Shown here one piece after another: positions 22,101 through 31,178 of a stretch of DNA of 64,000 nucleotides. The notes beneath the pieces were generated by a model. It was given only the letters and a program-made list of their open reading frames with translations, was not told where the DNA came from and searched no databases. Every line of letters starts with the position of its first letter. The stretch's first letter is position 1. Origin of the DNA: Strigamia acuminata (Eukaryota; Arthropoda; Chilopoda; Geophilomorpha; Linotaeniidae); contig OX442314.1 in the NCBI GenBank assembly GCA_949358305.1, forward strand, positions 42,540,581 through 42,604,580, in the 5' to 3' direction. The position numbers were made by a program, and so were the translations under genes.

Positions 22101-23755
22101 CATTCGGCGTTGGGCGTGCGTTGGGTGTTGGGCGATGGGCATTCGGCGTTGGGCGTGCGTTGGGTGTTGGGCGATGGGTGTTGGGCATTCGGCGTTGTTT
22201 TGGGTGTTGGGCGATGGGCATTCGGCGTTGGGCGTGCATTGGGTGTTGGGCGATGGGCATTCGGCGTTGGGCGTGCGTTGGGTGTTGGGCGATGGGCATT
22301 CGGCGTTGGGCGTGCGTTGGGTGTTGGGCGATGGGTGTTGGGCATTCGGCGTTGTTTTGGGTGTTGGGCGATGGGCATTCGGCGTTGGGCGTGCATTGGG
22401 TGTTGGGCGATGGGCATTCGGCGTTGGGCGTGCGTTGGGTGTTGGGCGATGGGCATTCGGCGTTGGGCGTGCGTTGGGTGTTGGGCGATGGGTGTTGGGC
22501 ATTCGGCGTTGTTTTGGGTGTTGGGCGATGGGCATTCGGCGTTGGGCGTGCATTGGGTGTTGGGCGATGGGCATTCGGCGTTGGGCGTGCGTTGGGTGTT
22601 GGGCGATGGGCATTCGGCGTTGGGCGTGCATTGGGTGTTGGGCGATGGGCATTCGGCGTTGGGCGTGCGTTGGGTGTTGGGCGATGGGTGTTGGGCATTC
22701 GGCGTTGTGTTGGGCGTTGGGTGTTGGGCGATGGGCATTCGGCGTTGGGCGTGCATTGGGTGTTGGGCGATGGGCATTCGGCGTTGGGCGTGCATTGGGT
22801 GTTGGGCGATGGGCATTCGGCGTTGGGCGTGCATTGGGTGTTGGGCGATGGGCATTCGGCGTTGGGCGTGCATTGGGTGTTGGGCGATGGGCATTCGGCG
22901 TTGGGCGTGCGTTGGGTGTTGGGCGATGGGTGTTGGGCATTCGGCGTTGTGTTGGGCGTTGGGTGTTGGGCGATGGGCATTCGGCGTTGGGCGTGCATTG
23001 GGTGTTGGGCGATGGGCATTCGGCGTTGGGCGTGCGTTGGGTGTTGGGCGATGGGTGTTGGGCATTCGGCGTTGTGTTGGGCGTTGGGTGTTGGGCGATG
23101 GGCATTCGGCGTTGGGCGTGCATTGGGTGTTGGGCGATGGGCATTCGGCGTTGGGCGTGCGTTGGGTGTTGGGCGATGGGTGTTGGGCATTCGGCGTTGT
23201 TTTGGGTGTTGGGCGATGGGCATTCGGCGTTGGGCGTGCATTGGGTGTTGGGCGATGGGCATTCGGCGTTGGGCGTGCGTTGGGTGTTGGGCGATGGGCA
23301 TTCGGCGTTGGGCGTGCGTTGGGTGTTGGGCGATGGGTGTTGGGCATTCGGCGTTGTGTTGGGCGTTGGGTGTTGGGCGATGGGCATTCGGCGTTGGGCG
23401 TGCATTGGGTGTTGGGCGATGGGCATTCGGCGTTGGGCGTGCATTGGGTGTTGGGCGATGGGCATTCGGCGTTGGGCGTGCGTTGGGTGTTGGGCGATGG
23501 GTGTTGGGCATTCGGCGTTGTTTTGGGTGTTGGGCGATGGGCATTCGGCGTTGGGCGTGCATTGGGTGTTGGGCGATGGGCATTCGGCGTTGGGCGTGCG
23601 TTGGGTGTTGGGCGATGGGCATTCGGCGTTGGGCGTGCGTTGGGTGTTGGGCGATGGGCATTCGGCGTTGGGCGTGCGTTGGGTGTTGGGCGATGGGTGT
23701 TGGGCATTCGGCGTTGTGTTGGGCGTTGGGCGATGGGCATTCGGTGAGGGCGTTC
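19163..23755 (+). repeat. G-rich 39-bp satellite with higher-order structure, about 4.6 kb
   Basis: The monomer is gttgggcgatgggcattcgg followed by cgttgggcgtgcattgggt (39 bp). Two variants (GCATTGGG and GCGTTGGG) alternate with a 40-bp variant containing gatgggtgttgggcattcgg and a gttgtttt or gttgtgtt end. Around 21330-22510 three 39-mers plus the 40-mer form a 157-bp higher-order unit (junctions at about 21331, 21488, 21645 and 21802). Both period lengths and the lack of stop triplets leave open frames of about 1500 codons in most frames on both strands; these are not genes. The stretch GGGTGTTGGGCGATGGGT plus GTTGGG meets the usual G-quadruplex pattern. Confidence 0.95.
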
Positions 23756-23796
23756 GGCGTGATTAATTAATTAATAATTGACATTTGCAAAAGAAC

Positions 23797-23980
23797 GTCG
23801 AACGCCCATCGCCCAACGCCCAACACAACGCCGAATGCCCATCGCCCATCGCCCAACACCCAACACCCAACACAACGTCGAATGCCCAACACAACGCCGA
23901 ATGCCCAACACCCATCGCCCAATACCCAACGCACGCCCAACGCCGAATGCCCATCGCCCATCGCCCAACGCCCAACGTTT
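23797..23980 (-). repeat. Inverted arm of the G-rich satellite
   Basis: After a 40-bp AT-rich spacer (gattaattaattaataattg and following) the satellite resumes in reverse orientation (cgcccatcgcccaacgccca). The two arms could pair into a large hairpin, and base asymmetry (G-rich to C-rich) flips here. Confidence 0.9.
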
Positions 23981-23989
23981 AGCCCATCC

Positions 23990-24245
23990 CCGCAAATACC
24001 AACACACACTCGCCAGTCGCCAACAAACACTCGCCAGTTACCGACACACTCGCCAGTCACCAACACACGCTTGCCAACATGAACATACGTTCAGTATTGG
24101 TTTGGTTTGGCGAATGGCGAGCGTGTGATCGTGTTGGCGAGCGTGTGTGGCGATGGCAACTGGCAAGCCTGTGTTGGTGTTAACGAGCGTGTGTGGCGAT
24201 GGCAACTGGCAAGCCTGTGTTGGTGTTAACGAGCGTGTGTTGGCC
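23990..24245. repeat. Second repeat family inside the transposon (46-bp unit, inverted arms)
   Basis: 24137-24230 contains two exact copies of a 46-bp unit (gagcgtgtgtggcgatggca and onward to ggtgttaac). To the left, 23990-24080 carries related cactcgccagt-type units in reverse orientation, so this family is also arranged as an inverted pair. Confidence 0.75.
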
Positions 24246-24309
24246 ATGGTAAAATTTATTTCAATCTTTTATTAAATTTATTAAATAAATATATTAAATA
24301 TTAAATAAA

Positions 24310-24519
24310 TTAAATATTAAAATCGCTAGCAAGAAAATGCTTTGAACAGACTCGGGTGCTTTTATTTATGACAAATTTTTTCCCCAAATCTCTTCTTATT
24401 TTAACTAACCACGCTTTCCTGATCTGCTTAGACTTTGGAAATGCATGCCAAGACAAGGAATTATCAGCTTTTCTTTTAAAATTCCTACAAACTGGCACGG
24501 CACAACTCCAACGAGCCAT
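24310..24519 (-). pseudogene. THAP zinc-finger fragment of a transposase
   Basis: 69 residues from an ATG at 24519. The C2CH pattern is visible: MARWSCAVPVCRNF, then HAFPKSKQIRKAWLVKIRR, then STRVCSKHFLASDF. This is the DNA-binding domain used by THAP transposases to recognise their termini; it starts about 90 bp inside the right terminal repeat and reads inward. The frame ends right after the domain; no catalytic DDE domain was found in the element. Confidence 0.8.
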
Positions 24520-24628
24520 TTTGACTTAACCGGAAGTAAATAATGTCCCGCAGTTGCGGTTCGAAATTCTCTCACATGAGGGCGCGCAAGTATCGCGCAA
24601 ACCCTGAATTGTAATGATAATAGAAAAC

Positions 24629-25312
24629 TGTTGTTTTTGAATGTTATATTCCTCGCCACCAGGTGCTTCACACCTGTGTACCTGTATTTGGCACCGACCA
24701 ATCAGTGCCCTGTAATGTATTTTGTGCTCTACGCACTTTTTCACATATGTTTAAGATTAAATGACTCACTGAAAAATATTCACCCAAAAGCCACGCGTCT
24801 TTACTTGTGTCTCCCAACATATTCAAGCATAAAAACTACAGGTTATGGGCCCAGCACGCTTCCACTGCGCATAAGAAACATCAAGTTTTGTACCAGAACA
24901 TTCGAGGAAGTTAAAAACGAATTTAACACGAACGTTTTACGAGAAACAAAACTAAGAAATGATGGCGAACACCGGCGGAAATTCGGCTCGAATCGAGGCA
25001 CTAGGAAAAGAAAACTTTGACACGTGGAAGATTCAGATGGAGGCAATCTTGGGTCAACGAGACCTCCTTGCGCATGCAGAAGGTACATCAATTCGACCAG
25101 AAACCATCGAGGGTAATGCAAAACGTGTAAAAGAGATCGAGACGTGGGAAAAAATGCCCGAAGACTTTACAACAATCCTGCTACTACTGAGCCTGCCAAA
25201 CTCCTACGATAACTTCCGTTGCGCAATTGAATCCCAAGACAAATTGCCATCGCTGGAAATTTTGGAGGGGAAAATCAAAGACAAGTCAATCGCCCGCAGA
25301 AAGGGAAAAGGA
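24629..25312 (+). mobile_element. Truncated copia element: 5' LTR, primer site, start of gag
   Basis: An LTR of 212 bp from TGTTGTTTTTGAATG to AAAACTACA (24629-24840) is followed at once by ggttatgggcccagcacg, which resembles the primer binding site of Drosophila copia (half of initiator tRNA-Met). A gag frame begins at 24959. The element stops at about 25312, where SNAPC3 sequence begins. No pol or 3' LTR was found. Confidence 0.8.
24959..25312 (+). pseudogene. Copia Gag, N-terminal part
   Basis: About 118 residues typical of copia-type Gag: IEALGKENFDTWKIQMEAIL, then ETWEKMPEDFTTILLLLSLP and YDNFRCAIES. The zinc knuckle and everything downstream are missing. The open frame continues a further 23 codons into SNAPC3 sequence in the wrong frame. 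Confidence 0.82.
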
Positions 25313-25313
25313 G

Positions 25314-25414
25314 ACTACGGGCAACTTCCAGCTGCCGGCCGACCCGTTTTGCTTCTGCGACGCGTGTTTCAGGCAGTTTAATTACGATCAAGAGGGAAGA
25401 AAGATCGGGCAGTT
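25314..25414 (+). pseudogene. SNAPC3 3' fragment fused to copia gag
   Basis: Corresponds to 18735-18836 of the intact SNAPC3 gene: the frame reads [20 protein letters not shown] and on to KIGQF. It is joined on the left to copia gag inside a short shared stretch (gactacgggcaactt) and on the right to sequence of the secreted-protein gene's 3' flank (ataatagaaaaccaca). Confidence 0.85.
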
Positions 25415-25466
25415 CTATGATAATAGAAAACCACATTGGCAGCTTTAATTAAGTGTAATTAATAAT
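25415..25466. repeat. Copy of the secreted-protein gene 3' flank
   Basis: atgataatagaaaaccacat through taattaataatg matches 32250-32298. It forms a roughly 47-bp direct repeat on the two sides of the BEL/Ty3 block, too long for a target duplication. Confidence 0.75.
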
Positions 25467-26066
25467 GTTCCAGCGATCCGGATCCAAGTGTTATATTTTA
25501 ATTATCACGTGTGCAGTAACGAGAGCGTTGCACTTGGAACTTGTGACCTCGATGAATACGGAGGATTTTATGTTGGCAATGCAACGATTTTTTGAGAGAA
25601 GATGCGTTCCTTCCATCATATACTCCGACAACGCTAAAACTTTCAAAAGGGCAGAGGCGGAACTCAAAGTGTTGATAAATTCCGTACGAAAGGAAAAGAT
25701 GAGTAATTTTCTTTTGGAAAAGTGTATTACCTGGAAATTTATAGTTGAACGGGCAGCATGGTGGGGGGGGGGATACTGGGAACGAATGGTTAGGACGGTT
25801 AAAACGTGTTTAAAAAAATTTTGGGTCGTCGGGTCCTTAATTTTGAAAAATTAACCACTGTTTTGTGCGAAACAGAAGCCATGATTAATTCGAGGCCCAT
25901 TTCGTATGTATACAGTGATGTTAACGAAAGGGAACCTTTAAGCCCGTCCCACTTCCTAGTTGGGCGAAGACACGTGACCCTCCCTAGTGCACACTTCCAT
26001 GAAGAAAAACTTTTGGATAAATTTGCAGTCGGGCTCTTAAAGCGATGGAAATTGCGCGAACGATTG
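25467..26066 (+). pseudogene. BEL/Pao integrase core, 5'-truncated, frameshifted
   Basis: Core motifs CAVTRALHLELV, RRCVPSIIYSDNAKTF, then WWGGGYWERMVRTVKTCLKK. After a homopolymer near 25810 the frame shifts, and INSRPISYVYSDVNEREPLS and PSHFLVGRR follow in another frame. The N-terminal zinc-binding part is absent. Confidence 0.85.
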
Positions 26067-26320
26067 TGTAAAGTTATTGTTTCTCTCTCAAAAACTTGTT
26101 GAAAACTGTTAAAATAACTGTTGCCAAAATGGCCACACAACCAGTCAGTTCTCTAGATTTAACAGGAATGCTTTATTTTACAAAGAATATACAAAATGGT
26201 TTTTAATCTTTTAATCTTTTCAACTCGATGTTCACATTCCTCGCGTTGGCGCGCGCGTCTTGTTGTCGATCCTGTCGCCCCCTGGTGTTGTCTTTCTGCA
26301 CCGCGCCTTTACACTCCACA
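26067..26320 (-). repeat. 3' LTR of the Ty3/gypsy element
   Basis: 254 bp; the pair of 31179-31432. On the coding strand it starts TGTGGAGTGTAAAGG and ends CTTTACA. It differs from its partner at one position. Confidence 0.93.
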
Positions 26321-26333
26321 CTCGACCATCCGA

Positions 26334-27665
26334 CTACTCGAGTCGGTCCTCCGACTCGTCTTGGCCTTCGTCCTCGCTCGCGTTGTCGGCATCGTCGGTG
26401 ATTTCCCACCGCTTTATTTGGTCCGTTGGCGCCGTGACACGGTATCGAGGCGGGTCCTCGAAGCTCTGGACCTCATACACCGTGTCGGAGATCTTGCGCC
26501 CGATTTGCAACGGCCCCCGATATAGTGCTGACAATTTCCCCGCCGCCCCTTGCGCCGGGAGTGCCTTTCGCCGCACAACGACCACGTCCCCCTCTTTAAA
26601 CATTTTATTCGGCCCCCGATGCCGATCAAAAGCTTTCTTTTGACGCACTTGCGCCGCTGTGAGCGCGTCGTGCGCCTCGTCTCGTGTCCGCTCAAAGTCT
26701 GCCTCTTCTTCGTCGTTATCTTCGATCGCGACCGCTGCCAATCTTGGTTCAATGACGGTTCGTGGTTGGAATCCGTAGAGCACCTCCATCGGTGTCTTCC
26801 CGGTGCTCCTGCTCGTTCTCGAATTTATTGCGACCTCGATCTGGTTTAAATGCGTCGCCCAGTCACTCCCATCCGCTCTCACCACGCAGCTCGCCATCAT
26901 TGGCACCAGTGTTCTGTTTGTCCGCTCAACTTGCCCGTTGGCCCTTGGATTTTCGGTGGAGGTCAGGACATGTCCCACCCCCAATTCGTTACACAATTCG
27001 GCGAACTCGTTATTCTTAAATGCGGTTCCCCTATCGGTGATGACTCGCGTGGGGACCCACATCCGCATACACAGCTCTCTCAATTTTCGGCAAGTTTCTT
27101 TCGCGCTTGTCGATTTTGTTGCCCTCAAAAATGTCACCTTCGAGTAATTGCACACTGCCACCAGCACATATTTGTAACCCCCGCTCTTTGGGAATGGCCC
27201 CACGTGGTCCAGGTGGACCGTGTGCCAGGGCACTTTCTCTCGAATTATCACGTTCAGTGCCCCTGGTCGCCGTCCCCCTGGCTCCTTGTAAATCAAACAC
27301 TTGACGCAGGACCCAATAATGGCTTTCACAAATTTCCGCATTCTCGGGAACCAAAATCTTTTAAGAATCGCATCCATGGTCCCCTCTGTCGCCGGGTGCC
27401 CGTGTGACTCATGCACTTCTCTCGTTATTTGCCGCTGTATCCCTTTTGGCACATAAATTCGTTTTCGCTTCTTTTCCCCCTTTCTTCTCAAAATATGGCA
27501 TACGTGTCCATTTTTGAGTGTGAACTGCCGTATTTTATTCTGAATTCGCTCGGTCAACCCCTCGTTATTATTTTGCAACAAAGCGTCTCTAATTTCCCTG
27601 CACTCGATGTCGCTCATCTGCGCCGCTTCCAGCCAGTCTCCGCCCATTAATCTGATCTCGTTCAC
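26334..27665 (-). CDS. Ty3/gypsy integrase, in frame after a TGA
   Basis: 443 codons continuing the frame of the upstream polyprotein after one stop codon. It holds the HHCC zinc-binding region (HESHGHPATEGTMDAILKRF and a later C-x2-C in SCVKCLIY), the catalytic core with HLDHVGPFPKSGG, VITDRGTAFKNNEF and ENPRANGQVERTNRTL, and a C-terminal domain (EGDVVVVRRKALPAQ, LYRGPLQIG). Its first codon after the stop is GTG, and no ATG-led leader or frameshift site was seen. Confidence 0.9.
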   Translation of the reverse strand: MNEIRLMGGDWLEAAQMSDIECREIRDALLQNNNEGLTERIQNKIRQFTLKNGHVCHILRRKGEKKRKRIYVPKGIQRQITREVHESHGHPATEGTMDAILKRFWFPRMRKFVKAIIGSCVKCLIYKEPGGRRPGALNVIIREKVPWHTVHLDHVGPFPKSGGYKYVLVAVCNYSKVTFLRATKSTSAKETCRKLRELCMRMWVPTRVITDRGTAFKNNEFAELCNELGVGHVLTSTENPRANGQVERTNRTLVPMMASCVVRADGSDWATHLNQIEVAINSRTSRSTGKTPMEVLYGFQPRTVIEPRLAAVAIEDNDEEEADFERTRDEAHDALTAAQVRQKKAFDRHRGPNKMFKEGDVVVVRRKALPAQGAAGKLSALYRGPLQIGRKISDTVYEVQSFEDPPRYRVTAPTDQIKRWEITDDADNASEDEGQDESEDRLE

Positions 27666-30600
27666 TCAAAATCGACTCATCACCTCATTTTCCTCAATTT
27701 CTGGCTGTTGACGCGGTTCAGCATTTCTGCTGAGCGCGTCGACGTGGCTCATTAGCAGCCCCGGCCGATGCACGGTTCTAAAATCGTACTCGGACAATTG
27801 CAGTACCCATCTGCCGATGCGGGTCAGCTCCTTCTTTTTCAACCCATATCTAACCGCCTCGCAGTCGGTAACAATCACAAACTCTCCCCCGTACACATAC
27901 ATCCGAAATTGCTGCACCGCCCACACCACCGCTAGCAATTCTAATTCTGTGGAGTGGTACCGTTGCTCACAGTCCGTCGTCGTTCGGCTCGCGTATAATA
28001 CTGGGTGCAAAATTCCTTTCTCATCCCCCTGCATCAGTATTGCCCCCAACCCCTCCTGCGACGCGTCCGTGTGTATTTCGCATGAGCGCGTGTTGTCAAA
28101 CACCTTTAACACCGGTGCTGACACTAACTCCCCAATCAAGTTCCTAAATGCCGCTTCACACTCCTTTTTCCATATAAAAGGCTCATTCTTGCGTGTTAAG
28201 TTTGTCAACGGCCTGCACTTGACTGCATAGCCCGCCACAAATCGCCTAAAATAACCACACAATCCCAAAAAGCTCCTAACTCCCCTTACATCTACTGGCG
28301 TCGGGAAATTTCTAATGGCGCTTGTTTTCTCTAACCCTGGCCGTAACCCCTCCGCCGTCAAACGTAGCCCCAAAAAATTCACTTCACCGCACAAAAAATG
28401 ACACTTGCTTAATTTTAATGTTAATTTCGATTTTCTCATTTCAATCAATAAAGCTCTCATTTTTAGGAACAACTCATCAACACTTTTAGCCCCTTGTAAC
28501 AAATCATCCATATAACGTCTCATTATCTCTCTCGGAAGATGGCCAAACGCCATTTTCATCATGCGGTTAAAAACAAACGGCGCGTTTACAAGCCCAAATG
28601 GCATTCGAGTAAACTGCCACTTGTTTGACATTGTTGAAAATGCCGTCTTTTCCTGTGCGCCCTCTGTTAATTCTACTTGATAATATCCCGCGGCTAAGTC
28701 AAACACAGAAAAAATCACCCAATCATGCGTGCCGTCAAAAATCTCCTCAATTCTCGGGCAAGGGAAATGTTCCTTGACCGTCGCTTCATTTAGGCATCGG
28801 AAATCAATACAGATTCGCATCTCCCCGCTCTTTTTCCGCACCACAACTATCGGACTATTAAAAGCACTATTTGATTTTCTTATAAACCCTGCCCCCTCTA
28901 ACTCTCGGATCATTTCGTCAATCTCCCGCTGCTGCGCCGCTGAGTAAGGGTATCGCCTCAAATTTACCGCCCTATCCGTCGTTAATTCAATATCCATTTT
29001 TAAATTTTCGAATTTTCCTACTTCTAACAAATTTGTTGCAAAACAGTCCCTAAACTCATTAACCAACCCGACTAATCTCAATTTGTTTTCTTCCGAAACC
29101 CCTTCGCCCACTTTAAGATCGTTTAAAGAAATAACAGACTCACCCCTCGCCTCCACTCGCTTCACTTCGCTGCATTGCAACGACGGTGCGTCGTCAATCG
29201 TTTCAACGTGTCCCAATTTCTTCCCTTTGCGCACTTGAATCGCCGTCGCCCCCCGGTTCACTACTGGTATTCTCATTCGTCCTTCCCCCACGCTCGTTAC
29301 TCCTTCCAACACCTCAAGTCGATCAAAGTTCGAGAGTTCGTTGCACAAATAAACGGCTCCGTCGTCGCCTTGCACTCTCATTTCAATAAACTTAATCGAA
29401 TGTGCGTCGATCACCGTCTCTTCACTCGTCACTAACGCCCTCGGTTTCGTTCGTACCTCCGGTTCGATGCGTCGAAGTCCCCCGTCGATCGTCGTCGTGT
29501 CGCAAAACGAAATTTTCCCGCTCTCCACCGTCATCTTCACGCCTTGATGCTCCAAAAATGGCTGTCCCACCCAAATATCCGTCGACATCACCTCGTCGTC
29601 AACAACGTAAAATGGCACAGCATCCACCGTCACGCCGTCCGCTTCCACGCGATATTTCGTGCGGCCCAAATAGATTTGTTCATCTTGGTTGAGCCCGTAG
29701 TTAAATCCACGTATTTTGTACGCAAATTTCGGCTCGTCAATTCCCGCCTGCCCCGCGAACGTTTTACTGACTAAACACAACTCACTCTGCGTGTCGATGC
29801 CTGCCGTGCACGAACGTCCCGCGACCGTCAGTATTGTTGCAAATTTTGGGATCATGGCTTCTCCTACGATCTTCTTGATTGCGTGCGTCTTCACCTCCTT
29901 CGGTTTCGCCGATTTTCGTTCTCGTCTCGGTTCCGGGCACTTGCTGGCGTAGTGACCGCTCGCATCACAGTTGAAGCACTTGACTTTTGGGCAATTTGCA
30001 GAAATGTGCCCCGCTTCCTTACACCCAAAACACCGGGCCTCGCCTGTGCACTCGTTGGCACGGTGCCCCTCCTCTCCACATTTAAAACAGGCCGTGTGTG
30101 ATTTTCGCACACTCACTTTCTCCCTCGGCACGACCAGTTTCGGTTTAAATTCGCTTTTTATCTCACTCTTCGCACTCACATATCTCGACTCAATTGTCTT
30201 CACATCTCGAATGATCTCGCCAATACTGCTATATGATTTCAAATAAATGGCGCTCATTACCGTCTTGTTTCTGAGTCCGTCCACGATGTAATCACGCGCC
30301 TCCGCCAAATTCAGCTTCAATTTGCCACACACTGCCCACTTCCGATGCACGTACGCCTCGACCGTATCGTCGGGTTTCTGCGGCACCTGCATCATGGCTT
30401 GCTTTTCAGCAAGGGTTAATTCCTGGTCAGGAAAGTCACGCACAAAACACCGGGCCCAATCGCGATACTGGCGCTCCAATTCGCCCGTATTTTCTTGCCA
30501 AACCTTGGCCGCTCCTTCCAGGGCCGCCGCTGCGTTCGTCACCTTCGTGGTGTTCGTCCAGTGGTAGTCCTTAGCATATTCCTCGACTATCTGGAGCCAT

Positions 30601-31001
30601 TCCGTCGTGGTCCTAGTCTGGTCTCGCTCGCCCGAAAATTTTGGCAGTTTCGGCGCCGTTCGCGTCTCGCGCCGCGAGTTTTCCAGCTGCATTTGCGCGA
30701 TCAACAGCTGCACAGCCTTCTCGGTCCCCGTCGCATTTGGATCTGCCGTTTCCTGTACCTCTCGTATCTGTTGGTCGTCGTCTTCTTCCTCCTCGTCCTC
30801 CTCGTCGGCGACCGTCTCGCCCGCCGCCTTTCGCATCGCTCGCCACATCTCGACCGCCATCTCCGCTTTACGTTTTCGGAACGTTGTGAGCCCGAGTTTC
30901 CGCATTTCGGGGCGCATTTCTTCCGTTCTCAGGACCAACAAATTCTCAACTGTGGGTATTTCGCCCCTCGCAATCATCGCAAGTACCGCCGGGATGTCCA
31001 T
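27666..31001 (-). CDS. Ty3/gypsy Gag-protease-RT-RNase H polyprotein
   Basis: 1111 residues from ATG at 31001. Acidic stretch at about 65-78; capsid-like region about 110-270; three CCHC zinc knuckles at about 305-355 (CFKCGEEGHRANEC, CFGCKEAGHISANC, CFNCDASGHYASKC); a protease-like motif GIDTQSELCLVS, in which the usual DTG/DSG reads DTQ; RT with FSVFDLAAGYYQVEL, MPFGLVNAPFVF and the catalytic YMDDLL; RNase H with IHTDASQEGLGA. The frame ends in one TGA at 27668-27666, after which the same frame continues into integrase without a shift. Gag and pol are fused in one frame. Retrotransposon of the host genome, not an infectious virus gene as far as can be seen (no envelope frame). Confidence 0.92.
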   Translation of the reverse strand: MDIPAVLAMIARGEIPTVENLLVLRTEEMRPEMRKLGLTTFRKRKAEMAVEMWRAMRKAAGETVADEEDEEEEDDDQQIREVQETADPNATGTEKAVQLLIAQMQLENSRRETRTAPKLPKFSGERDQTRTTTEWLQIVEEYAKDYHWTNTTKVTNAAAALEGAAKVWQENTGELERQYRDWARCFVRDFPDQELTLAEKQAMMQVPQKPDDTVEAYVHRKWAVCGKLKLNLAEARDYIVDGLRNKTVMSAIYLKSYSSIGEIIRDVKTIESRYVSAKSEIKSEFKPKLVVPREKVSVRKSHTACFKCGEEGHRANECTGEARCFGCKEAGHISANCPKVKCFNCDASGHYASKCPEPRRERKSAKPKEVKTHAIKKIVGEAMIPKFATILTVAGRSCTAGIDTQSELCLVSKTFAGQAGIDEPKFAYKIRGFNYGLNQDEQIYLGRTKYRVEADGVTVDAVPFYVVDDEVMSTDIWVGQPFLEHQGVKMTVESGKISFCDTTTIDGGLRRIEPEVRTKPRALVTSEETVIDAHSIKFIEMRVQGDDGAVYLCNELSNFDRLEVLEGVTSVGEGRMRIPVVNRGATAIQVRKGKKLGHVETIDDAPSLQCSEVKRVEARGESVISLNDLKVGEGVSEENKLRLVGLVNEFRDCFATNLLEVGKFENLKMDIELTTDRAVNLRRYPYSAAQQREIDEMIRELEGAGFIRKSNSAFNSPIVVVRKKSGEMRICIDFRCLNEATVKEHFPCPRIEEIFDGTHDWVIFSVFDLAAGYYQVELTEGAQEKTAFSTMSNKWQFTRMPFGLVNAPFVFNRMMKMAFGHLPREIMRRYMDDLLQGAKSVDELFLKMRALLIEMRKSKLTLKLSKCHFLCGEVNFLGLRLTAEGLRPGLEKTSAIRNFPTPVDVRGVRSFLGLCGYFRRFVAGYAVKCRPLTNLTRKNEPFIWKKECEAAFRNLIGELVSAPVLKVFDNTRSCEIHTDASQEGLGAILMQGDEKGILHPVLYASRTTTDCEQRYHSTELELLAVVWAVQQFRMYVYGGEFVIVTDCEAVRYGLKKKELTRIGRWVLQLSEYDFRTVHRPGLLMSHVDALSRNAEPRQQPEIEENEVMSRF

Positions 31002-31178
31002 CGTGATTTTTTTTGACGTTCAAAAAACTTTTCGACCACGCGTCGCTGTTTCGCTCTTTTGTCTTGGTTTTAGGCCTCGCGCCGCTTTCACCACTCTCTG
31101 CTCACTCTGGATTCCGGTTCTGGTCACTTCACTTCTCGTTCTTTCAGTTCGCAATTTTGTTTAACATCCCACTTCTGA

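Larger units (their letters stand above)
19077..24606. mobile_element. DNA transposon with 16-bp terminal inverted repeats, satellite-filled, THAP fragment inside
   Basis: The left end reads CAGGGTTTGCGCGATAGC; the right end, on the reverse strand, reads CAGGGTTTGCGCGATACT, so 16 bases are exactly inverted. The empty site exists twice in the window (8085-8115 reverse strand and 32225-32252): TGTAATTGTAATG. The filled site gives left TGTAATT and right AATTGTAATG, i.e. a target duplication of AATT if the ends are CAGGG, or AT if the ends are TCAGGG. The only coding piece is a THAP domain near the right end (24310-24519). THAP domains occur in P-type, Kolobok and ISL2EU transposases; an AT duplication would favour ISL2EU. 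Most of the interior is a G-rich satellite. Confidence 0.8.

Noticed and set aside
19163-23755. CRISPR array
   Set aside because: Repeats are contiguous without unique spacers, and the context is a eukaryotic genome.
19163-23755. Telomeric repeat
   Set aside because: G-rich and strand-asymmetric, but the 39-bp unit is not a telomere motif, sits inside transposon ends and is flanked by genes on both sides.
19060-23770. Several open frames of about 1430-1550 codons on both strands
   Set aside because: They overlap in most frames on both strands, consist of one repeated peptide each, and follow from a 39-bp repeat without stop triplets. No start context, splice signals or domain.
24631-25020. 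129-codon plus-strand frame upstream of copia gag
   Set aside because: Spans the copia LTR, primer site and leader; no similarity recognised and the gag frame overlaps its end.
26196-26643. Plus-strand frames across the Ty3 LTR and integrase
   Set aside because: Antisense shadows of the integrase gene and LTR.
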